Shown: positions 23,848 to 30,529 of the stretch, in pieces | Layout: each line of letters begins with the position of its first letter | How positions within the stretch are numbered: the stretch's first letter is position 1 | Assembly: GCA_016932115.1 (NCBI GenBank) | Contig: JAFGDM010000199.1 | Coordinates: 1-40,754, forward strand | Length of the DNA: 40,754 bases | Direction of reading: 5' to 3' | Origin: Deltaproteobacteria bacterium | GTDB taxonomy: Bacteria; Desulfobacterota; DSM-4660; Desulfatiglandales; HGW-15 | Made by a program: the position numbers and the translations under genes | The notes under the pieces: model-generated | The model's input: the letters and a program-made list of their open reading frames with translations, nothing else | Databases searched by the model: none | What the model was told of the DNA's origin: nothing

Positions 23848-25410
23848 TCAAGTGTTCGGGTTCTTCTCGGTGTGTTTCGCCCTAAGCTTCGGCTTCTCGA
23901 TTTTGCCGGTTAGGCTTCTCGGCACTTCATCGAAAATAACCCGTCTCGGCCGCTTAAAACGCGGCAAATGCTGCTCAAAAAAGGATACGATCTCCTCTTC
24001 TGTCAAAACTTCGCCTTCCTTCGGTTGTATTACTGCGACAACGATCTCCCCCAGACGGTCGTCGGGAGCCCCTATCACAGCCACATCGTGCACCTTTGGA
24101 TGCTTCTGGATAGCCGCCTCCAGTTCCACAGGATAAATGTTTTCGCCGCCGCTGATGACGAGATCCTTTTTTCTGTCGACAAGATAGATGAACCCCTCCT
24201 CGTCCATTCTCCCCAGATCACCCGTATAGAGCCAGCCGTTACGCAGCACCGTTTTCGTGAGTTCTGGATTTCTATAATATTCCTTCATCAACCCGTCGCC
24301 TTTTACGACGATCTCGCCAACCTCGCCCCGGGACACTTCTTCACCCGTATCACCGATTATCTTTGCATCCCAAAAAAGACTCGGCTTACCGATGGCACCG
24401 ACCTTTCTCTCGTTTTCGGTCCCCAAATGAATGATGCCGGGTCCGGCGGTCTCACTCAACCCATATACGGTATCATATTGCATTTGAGGAAAGTGCCCCT
24501 TTAGTCGGTGCACCAAAACCGGTGGTATCGGTTGAGCACCCATGAAAGTGCGCCGCCAGCAGCTTAAATCGTACTCCTCAATTCTAATCTCCCTTCTGTC
24601 AAGGGCGTTGAGAAGGTCCACGGCCCATGGTACCAGCAAAAAAACCGCCGTTAGACGCTCTTTCGCTACAGTTTCAATGATGTGCCGAGGGGAGATTTGC
24701 TCGGTGAGTAGCACAGAACACCCTCCCGCAAGCATGACGGCCAACAGGTGTCCTATGGCGAGATGGTACATGGGGGGCATCATCAAAAACCGGTCGGATG
24801 AAACAAAGCCGTGATTGGTGGCCTCGGTTGCGGCGACACTCATAAGACTTTTCTGTCTAAGAAGAACCGGTTTGGGAGCCCCTGTTGTTCCTGAGGTGAA
24901 ATAAAGGGCGCATTCGTCTTTGTCCGACAGAACAACCGGAACGGGGTTTGGTGAGCCCTTTCCGGCGAGGTCTTCCAGAGTTGGGAACCCCTCCGCCTGC
25001 TCGGCTGCTATCACGCTATAGTGGCGCACCGTGTCGAGTTTTTCTCGAATCCTTTTTAACCTTTCCGCATATTCTTTATCAAAGATGAAGACCGAGGGCT
25101 CTGCCACACGGGCGCAATAGAGAAGGTCGTCATCCGTGAACCGGAAGTTGAGGGGAACCGCCCATGCTCCTGTCTTCAGTATGGCGAAGTAGGCCTCTAG
25201 CCAGGGGATCGAATTCCGGCCGAGGAGAAAAATCTTATCATGTCTTTTGATGCCTTTTTCGATAAGGCTGTTTGCAATCCTGTTGATTCTGGATCGGAAC
25301 TCCTCCCATCTGATCTCATGCCGAAGACCCGATAGGGGTCGGACTTCGACGAAAACCGGGCTTTGCGGACTCAGGCGAGCGAACTTTTCAATAACGTCGA
25401 TCAGATTCAC
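23848..25410 (-). CDS. AMP-forming acyl-CoA synthetase (ligase)
   Basis: The 520-residue enzyme would activate a carboxylic acid to its CoA thioester through an acyl-adenylate. The ANL-superfamily landmarks are present: Y-F-T-S-G-T-T-G-A-P-K-P-V (about 168-180), Y-G-L-S-E-T-A-G-P (about 318-326), Y-T-G-D-L-G (about 397-402), D-R-K-K-D-L-V-I-S-G-G-E-N-I-Y-P-V-E-L-E (hinge and C-terminal domain) and R-S-L-T-G-K-I-E-K with the catalytic Lys near the end. The start is GTG after a consensus AGGAGGT. It follows the MmgE/PrpD gene by 26 bases. In the operon, it is the natural activator for the acid brought in by the TRAP transporter. Chain length and specificity are not readable. Confidence 0.92.
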   Translation of the reverse strand: MNLIDVIEKFARLSPQSPVFVEVRPLSGLRHEIRWEEFRSRINRIANSLIEKGIKRHDKIFLLGRNSIPWLEAYFAILKTGAWAVPLNFRFTDDDLLYCARVAEPSVFIFDKEYAERLKRIREKLDTVRHYSVIAAEQAEGFPTLEDLAGKGSPNPVPVVLSDKDECALYFTSGTTGAPKPVLLRQKSLMSVAATEATNHGFVSSDRFLMMPPMYHLAIGHLLAVMLAGGCSVLLTEQISPRHIIETVAKERLTAVFLLVPWAVDLLNALDRREIRIEEYDLSCWRRTFMGAQPIPPVLVHRLKGHFPQMQYDTVYGLSETAGPGIIHLGTENERKVGAIGKPSLFWDAKIIGDTGEEVSRGEVGEIVVKGDGLMKEYYRNPELTKTVLRNGWLYTGDLGRMDEEGFIYLVDRKKDLVISGGENIYPVELEAAIQKHPKVHDVAVIGAPDDRLGEIVVAVIQPKEGEVLTEEEIVSFFEQHLPRFKRPRRVIFDEVPRSLTGKIEKPKLRAKHTEKNPNT

Positions 25411-25436
25411 GGGACCTCCTGATTGAGAGGTTTTGA

Positions 25437-26807
25437 CTACGGGAGAAAAAGCGGAATCAATGCGCGTGCATCGCTCAGTTGCTCGATTTGAGCTACGCCG
25501 TCAACTATCTCTTGCACTTTTTCTTCCTTGGGCGGGTTCTTTGCATAGGCGATACAGTCGCGGAAACGGGCTTCGTGCTCCTCCTTCGTGAGTGGGTTGC
25601 CGGGAAAACCGGGGGCGATATCGATCCCGCGAAAGAACTCCCTTCCGTCCTTTGTCCGCACGGTCATGTCAACGGGCGTGTGACCCCGTGGTTCCATTGC
25701 CGGATCCATCACGACCTCCACCCGGCGAACGAGCTCCGACACCTTGGGATCGCGGACAGCCTCTTCTTCAAAGTGGGCCAACTTGGAGCTGCCGCGAAGG
25801 ATCGCATTTGCAACACAGTAGCGAATACTGAACTGGGCGTTTACCCGAGGTGTGGCGCCCATTTCAAAGGGGTGGCCGACAAGCTTGTAGGCGTAAGGGG
25901 GCACCTTTACCTCAACCCTGTCCACGTTGTCGGCCGAGATACTTCTCCCCTCCGTTTCACGCAACAGGTTTAAGATAACCTCGGTGCTGCCCAGGGTGAG
26001 TCCACAGCTCGGATACTTTTTAAAGAGGATATTTTTACACTCGAAGCGACTGCCCATATCAGCCAGCGCATACCTCGGATCGACAAGACCCCTTCCATAT
26101 AGGTTATAATAACCGTAAACGCCCTGGAGGAAGTTTTTCGGGCCGGTGATCCCCGCCCGCGCCAACCTGGCACACATCACGCCCGATTCTGCAACCCATC
26201 CCTGGATGACTCGAACAGCCAGTGAGCCGTCGACATTGCTTTGGAAACTCCCACCTGCTCGGTTGAAGGCCAGCGCCAGAGCGTTTCCGGTCTCCTCATC
26301 ACTGAGCCCGAGCACCCGCGAAGCGGTGGCGGCGGACGCAAACACCGTGCAAATACCAGTCGGATCGAGGCCGTTGTAAGCGGCCTCCGTCAGGTTCAGA
26401 CGGACTCCTACCTCGGCGCCTACGAGAAGGGCATTTAGAAACTCTCGGCCGGTAAGCCCGCCCCGCAGTTCCGCGGCTGCCAGGGCGGCGGGCACGGTTG
26501 AGGCACCGATATGGACACCGGGCGTAAGCGCGTCATCGAAATCGAGGGCCCGAGCCATAACCGCGTTTACAAGGGCTGCATTTTGGGCGGGGATACGGCC
26601 GCCGTGAACGAGGATGGAGGCCTCTTCTCTCCCACCCTGAGACAGGTAAAGATCAATTAGTGTCCGACAGCCGGCTTGTGTTGAACCGGCTATGGTCGTA
26701 CCGAAAACCGTCAGCAACTGGTTCTTGATCGTCTCAAGGACTTCCGGCGCAACACCGTCATAGGAGGTGTGGGAGATAAATCGCGAAAGTTCGCATTCTA
26801 TGGTCAA
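25437..26807 (-). CDS. MmgE/PrpD family protein
   Basis: The 456-residue protein belongs to the MmgE/PrpD superfamily, which includes 2-methylcitrate dehydratase, cis-aconitate decarboxylase and iminodisuccinate epimerase, all acting on small di- or tricarboxylates. Seen are A-L-D-F-D-D-A-L-T-P-G-V-H-I-G-A-S-T-V-P-A-A-L-A-A-A-E (about 85-111), F-N-R-A-G-G-S-F-Q-S-N-V-D-G-S, and K-Y-P-S-C-G-L-T-L-G near 265. The lyase or isomerase activity is not determined by these motifs. The start is TTG (26805-26807) with CAGGAG upstream. It is the first gene of the minus-strand operon, directly downstream of the promoter at 26878-26906. Its position suggests that it handles a branched or unsaturated polycarboxylate in the same pathway. 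Confidence 0.9.
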   Translation of the reverse strand: MTIECELSRFISHTSYDGVAPEVLETIKNQLLTVFGTTIAGSTQAGCRTLIDLYLSQGGREEASILVHGGRIPAQNAALVNAVMARALDFDDALTPGVHIGASTVPAALAAAELRGGLTGREFLNALLVGAEVGVRLNLTEAAYNGLDPTGICTVFASAATASRVLGLSDEETGNALALAFNRAGGSFQSNVDGSLAVRVIQGWVAESGVMCARLARAGITGPKNFLQGVYGYYNLYGRGLVDPRYALADMGSRFECKNILFKKYPSCGLTLGSTEVILNLLRETEGRSISADNVDRVEVKVPPYAYKLVGHPFEMGATPRVNAQFSIRYCVANAILRGSSKLAHFEEEAVRDPKVSELVRRVEVVMDPAMEPRGHTPVDMTVRTKDGREFFRGIDIAPGFPGNPLTKEEHEARFRDCIAYAKNPPKEEKVQEIVDGVAQIEQLSDARALIPLFLP

Positions 26808-26867
26808 CGTATCGTCTCCTGCACAGGTTCGTGCTCTCCGTCCCGTCCCATTTCTTGATATTTAACC

Positions 26868-26884
26868 GTATGCATACTGTATAC
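26868..26884. promoter_or_regulatory. Palindromic operator-like site in divergent region
   Basis: GTATGCATAC (26868-26877) is a perfect 10-base palindrome, followed after one base by the 6-base palindrome GTATAC. It abuts and overlaps the -10 region and predicted start of the minus-strand promoter, the usual place for a repressor. Half-sites of this AT/GTATAC type suit GntR- or TetR-like dimers, but no regulator gene is in the cluster, so the protein is unknown. Confidence 0.5.
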
Positions 26885-26906
26885 TATCCGATCCAGTTTA
26901 AGTCAA
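26878..26906 (-). promoter_or_regulatory. Candidate sigma-70 promoter for MmgE/ligase/TRAP operon
   Basis: On the minus strand, TTGACT (26906-26901) and TATACA (26883-26878) are 17 bases apart. The predicted start falls on the palindrome at 26868-26877. About 65 bases of leader precede the TTG start codon. Confidence 0.55.
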
Positions 26907-26985
26907 GATAAAAGGGAGCGATATTCTTGTCGAAAAGGCCAAGCACCCCTTGCGCTCAACAGGATAATGAGTTCCTGGAAACCGC

Positions 26986-27014
26986 TTGACAGGAATGACG
27001 GGTATTTTCTATTA
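26986..27014 (+). promoter_or_regulatory. Candidate sigma-70 promoter for the mutase genes
   Basis: TTGACA (26986-26991) is a perfect -35; CTATTA at 27009-27014 (17-base spacer) or TATTAG (18-base spacer) is a fair -10. The mutase ATG lies about 30 bases further on, with a GAGGAG ribosome site. It faces away from the promoter at 26878-26906. Confidence 0.5.
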
Positions 27015-27043
27015 GTGAGATGGATTAATCGAGGAGAAAAAGA

Positions 27044-28663
27044 ATGAAACGAGAGACCGATTACGGGCACCCGATTAAGGCTCTATACACGCCTGAAGAT
27101 ATAGGAAACCTAGATTACAAAAGGGATCTGGGTGATCCTGGTTCATATCCTTACACCAGGGGCTATTATCCGGATGGATATCGCAGTCGAATATGGACCC
27201 AGAGAATGACTGCCGGGCTTGGGTCTTCCCGGCAAACCAACGAAGTGCTCAAGCGATATCGTGAGATGGGCCAAAGGGGGGGTATGCTGGTCATTTGCGA
27301 CAGGACGAATGCGATGCCGATTGACCCAGATCACCCAATCGGCAGGAAAGAGGCAGGGGTATTGGGTTGGCCGGGGGCGTCACTTTTGGAATTTGAGGAA
27401 CTCATGGACGGTATTCCCCTGACGGGACAATCCATAACCCTGTTGGGTTCATGCGCGATGTCTTCCATACGTTTGGCCTATATTGTCGCTCTTGCAGAAA
27501 AGCGAGGAGTGAATTTAAAGGAAGTCCACGGCAGCGTCACGGAATACCCCTTCTGCACCACCTTCGGGCAGACCGACGCTCAGCCTTTGGATTTGGATTT
27601 GAAACTTTGGCTGGATTCTTCCGAATATATTGTTCGAAACAACATCCATATGAGATCGGGGATTCTCAGTCAACATTTTCAGGAGTCAGGCGGCAACAAT
27701 GCGCAGGCCCTTGCCGTGGAGATGGCAATGCTTAAAGAGCTTTGCACATTGTTGGTGAATGAACGGGGTCTGGATTTTGATGACGTCGCTCTCTTACCTT
27801 ATGAACTGGTGAGCGTCGGGTCGCGGTTCTTCGAGGAGGTAGCCAAAATCCGGGCTCTTCGGAGGATGTGGGCGAAAATGGCTAAAGAGACCTTCAAGGC
27901 CAAGAAGGAGAAGTCATGTCAGTTGCTCATATCCGTTCACACATCGGGTCGAACGATGACCTATCAACAGCCTCTCAACAACATAGCGCGATGCGCCATC
28001 CAGACCCTGGCGGGAGCCATTGCGGGTTGCACGGCCATCGACAATGCTTGTCTTGACAATGCCCAAGCGGAGCCCTCTGCGCTGGCAGCGAGGATGTCTT
28101 TAAATACCCAACACATTGTTGCGGATGAGACGGGGATAACGGATGTGGCGGACCCCCTTGCCGGTTCTTACTTTGTAGAGTACCTGACCAACAAGGTGGA
28201 GGAAGAAGCGTATAAAATATGGAACAAGCTAGAGGAACAAGGAGGCATGATTGCCGCAGTGAAGAAGGGTTATGTTCAGGAGATGATGAAGAAGTCGGCC
28301 CAGGAAAAACACAGGGAAGTGGAGAGGGGCGACCGATTAATCGTAGGCGTCAATGAGTTGGTAATACCCCTTGAAGAGGATTATCCGATTCCTATACAGG
28401 AGCTGAAATCGGGAGATTCGGAAGACATTGCAAGACGCATGGAGGAATGGAAGAAGACGAGGGATAAGTCTTTGCTGAAAGAAAAGATGGGGGAGCTCTA
28501 TTCGGATGCAAAAAAGGAGGATAGATATAATTTGATGCCGTCCATTATTGAGGCGGTCAAGGCTTACGGCACGGCAGGTGAAATCATGGGAGTGATTCGT
28601 AAAGCGCGCGGCCTGAGCTACGACTCTCTTGGAGTCATTGATTGTCCTTTTGAGTTCAACTGA
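27044..28663 (+). CDS. B12-dependent acyl-CoA mutase, large subunit, non-canonical active site
   Basis: The 539-residue protein is the TIM-barrel catalytic subunit of the methylmalonyl-CoA mutase family, which rearranges acyl-CoA carbon skeletons by an adenosylcobalamin radical. Y-P-Y-T-R-G-Y-Y-P-D-G-Y-R-S-R-I-W-T-Q-R matches the P-F-T-R-G-P-Y...W-T-I-R-Q start, and V-A-D-P-L-A-G-S-Y-F-V-E-Y-L-T matches the V-A-D-P-W-G-G-S-Y region. The B12 domain is absent and supplied by the next gene, as in isobutyryl-CoA-type mutases. The residue equal to Tyr89 of the Propionibacterium enzyme is Thr (R-M-T-A-G), no Arg is found at the Arg207 position (F-G-Q-T), and Tyr243 is Gln (S-Q-H) while His244 is kept. 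These changes argue against methylmalonyl-CoA as substrate. No epimerase or MeaB-type GTPase is adjacent. Confidence 0.9.
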   Translation: MKRETDYGHPIKALYTPEDIGNLDYKRDLGDPGSYPYTRGYYPDGYRSRIWTQRMTAGLGSSRQTNEVLKRYREMGQRGGMLVICDRTNAMPIDPDHPIGRKEAGVLGWPGASLLEFEELMDGIPLTGQSITLLGSCAMSSIRLAYIVALAEKRGVNLKEVHGSVTEYPFCTTFGQTDAQPLDLDLKLWLDSSEYIVRNNIHMRSGILSQHFQESGGNNAQALAVEMAMLKELCTLLVNERGLDFDDVALLPYELVSVGSRFFEEVAKIRALRRMWAKMAKETFKAKKEKSCQLLISVHTSGRTMTYQQPLNNIARCAIQTLAGAIAGCTAIDNACLDNAQAEPSALAARMSLNTQHIVADETGITDVADPLAGSYFVEYLTNKVEEEAYKIWNKLEEQGGMIAAVKKGYVQEMMKKSAQEKHREVERGDRLIVGVNELVIPLEEDYPIPIQELKSGDSEDIARRMEEWKKTRDKSLLKEKMGELYSDAKKEDRYNLMPSIIEAVKAYGTAGEIMGVIRKARGLSYDSLGVIDCPFEFN

Positions 28664-28707
28664 GTGATTTTCACAAAGCAGCATTATTTGAACGAGGTGT
28701 GCGGGAT

Positions 28708-29118
28708 ATGGATAAAAGGGAGCGAATCAAGGTGCTCGTTTCTGTTATCGGCCTTGACGGACACAGTATAGGCGCTGAGGTGGTATGCAGGATTCTTATG
28801 GACGCAGGAATGGAAGTGGTCTATCTGGGAATCTATCAGACGCCGGAGATGATTGTCCGCGCGGCCGTTCAAGAGGATGTGGATGTGATCGGGATAAGCA
28901 GCCATGCCTCAAACTACGGCCAAATTATTGAATTGTTGGAATTGCTGAAAAAAAACAACTTAAGGGATGTCTGTGTCATCTGCGGAGGGACAATCCCGAA
29001 CCATCAGATGGATGAACTCAAGAAAAAAGGCGTAGCGGAAATTTTTCCCCCTCAAAGCACTTCGGAATCTATTGTGAATTTCATTGTTTCGAATGTAAAA
29101 AGGGAGGATGTTTCCTAA
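28708..29118 (+). CDS. B12-binding subunit of acyl-CoA mutase
   Basis: The 136-residue protein is a stand-alone cobalamin-binding domain. The base-off/His-on signature D-x-H-x-x-G is L-D-G-H-S-I-G (about residues 17-23), followed by the S-x-L-like I-S-S-H-A-S (Ser-Ser-His in place of Ser-x-Leu) and V-I-C-G-G-T-I-P near 95. It would carry the adenosylcobalamin that is lowered onto the large subunit. The track start (GTG 28699) leaves only one base after GAGG; the ATG at 28708 with 10-base spacing is better. It follows the large subunit by 44 bases and is clearly co-expressed. The mature enzyme is probably a heterotetramer, as for isobutyryl- and 2-hydroxyisobutyryl-CoA mutases (family knowledge). 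Confidence 0.93.
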   Translation: MDKRERIKVLVSVIGLDGHSIGAEVVCRILMDAGMEVVYLGIYQTPEMIVRAAVQEDVDVIGISSHASNYGQIIELLELLKKNNLRDVCVICGGTIPNHQMDELKKKGVAEIFPPQSTSESIVNFIVSNVKREDVS

Positions 29119-29198
29119 ATCGTATAATATGCAACAGAGCTTTCAGGATCCGGGATCAAGAAATTCGGCATAGATATTAGAGGCTCCTGCAGCAATTA

Positions 29199-30512
29199 AT
29201 GTATCGAAATACAAAGAAGAAAAGAATTTCATACGAGGAGGCTGTTGCTTATCTCTACAGTCTTCAGAAGTACGGCATTAAATTCGGTCTTTCCAAAACG
29301 TCCAATCTATTAAAGGCGTTCGGCAATCCGCACCGGGGTGCCGCCTACCTTCATATCGCAGGAACCAACGGCAAAGGGTCTGTGGCCGCTATGATCGAAT
29401 CAATCTTGATGCGCTCAGGTTTCAAGGTGGGATTTTATTGCTCTCCTCATCTTGTAAGATTCACCGAGCGTTTCAGAGTGAATGGGCAAGAGATATCGCC
29501 GGAGCATGTGGCCGACCTGGTTAGCGAAGTTAAGGAACATGTCGATCCCGTTGAGCCGCCTACCTTCTTCGAATTCACCACAGCCATGGGATTGATTTAC
29601 TTTGCCCGGGAGAAAACGGATGTCTCCATCATGGAGGTGGGTATGGGCGGACGCCTCGACGCCACCAATGTGATCCGGCCCAAGGTTTGTGTGATCACCA
29701 ACATTTCATTGGATCACCAGGCTTTCTTGGGCCGGAGGCTGAGTGATATTGCAGGCGAGAAGGCCGGCATCATCAAGCGTGGGGTCGACTTAGTGACGGG
29801 TGCAACGCAGCCGGCGATTCTCCGGTTTTTTGAGAAGGTGTGCGAGGAGAGAGGAGCGTCTCTCCTGAGGCTCGGAAAAGACATCCGAATCAGGGTGAAA
29901 GATTCGAAACTTTACTACTATGGCTTGGATCAGTGTCTGAGAGGTCTTGAGGTGGCGCTTTTTGGAAGGCACCAGTACAGAAACGCAGCGCTGGCTCTCG
30001 GGGTCATTGAAGTGCTCAAAAGAAAGGGCTACCGGATCTCGGAAAGGGATATGCGAGAGGGGTTGAAGAGCCCCCGTTGGCCGGGAAGACTGCACACCGT
30101 TTCCCGCAATCCCCTCGTGGTTCTTGATGGGGCTCACAACCCTGCGGCTATGAAGAGCCTCATGAGAAGCGTTACCCGAGATTTAAACTACGATCGCCTG
30201 ATCCTGGTGCTTGGGGTCATGGCGGACAAGGACATAGCAGGTATCATCAGAACCATTGTCCCCGCCGCTGATTTTGTGATATGCACGAGGCCCGAGTATT
30301 ACAGGGCTGCCCCGCCCGAAACATTGATGAAGGCGGCCCTTCCCATTTGGAAAGAAGGGGAAGTCAGTCCCACTCTCTCGGTTGCTCTCAAAAGGGCGAT
30401 AGACAAAGCCGGTCCCAATGACTTGATCCTGGTGACAGGGTCTCTTTTCACGGTGGGCGAAGCCATGGCCTGTCTCGATCCCGATACGTACCATCCTGAC
30501 AAGATCCGCTGA
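29199..30512 (+). CDS. folC: Bifunctional folylpolyglutamate/dihydrofolate synthase FolC
   Basis: The 437-residue Mur-ligase-fold enzyme adds glutamate to dihydropteroate and to folates using ATP. The P-loop H-I-A-G-T-N-G-K-G-S-V-A-A-M (about 52-65) and S-P-H-L-V-R-F-T-E-R-F-R-V-N-G are diagnostic, followed by F-E-F-T-T-A-M-G, E-V-G-M-G-G-R-L-D-A-T-N and the C-terminal V-L-D-G-A-H-N-P-A-A. These cover all FolC signatures, and the length is typical. The start ATG lacks a strong ribosome site. The gene is 80 bases after the mutase small subunit and 17 bases before lptD; it may be read through from the mutase promoter but is functionally separate. Confidence 0.95.
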   Translation: MYRNTKKKRISYEEAVAYLYSLQKYGIKFGLSKTSNLLKAFGNPHRGAAYLHIAGTNGKGSVAAMIESILMRSGFKVGFYCSPHLVRFTERFRVNGQEISPEHVADLVSEVKEHVDPVEPPTFFEFTTAMGLIYFAREKTDVSIMEVGMGGRLDATNVIRPKVCVITNISLDHQAFLGRRLSDIAGEKAGIIKRGVDLVTGATQPAILRFFEKVCEERGASLLRLGKDIRIRVKDSKLYYYGLDQCLRGLEVALFGRHQYRNAALALGVIEVLKRKGYRISERDMREGLKSPRWPGRLHTVSRNPLVVLDGAHNPAAMKSLMRSVTRDLNYDRLILVLGVMADKDIAGIIRTIVPAADFVICTRPEYYRAAPPETLMKAALPIWKEGEVSPTLSVALKRAIDKAGPNDLILVTGSLFTVGEAMACLDPDTYHPDKIR

Positions 30513-30529
30513 GAACAAAAAGATAAAAC

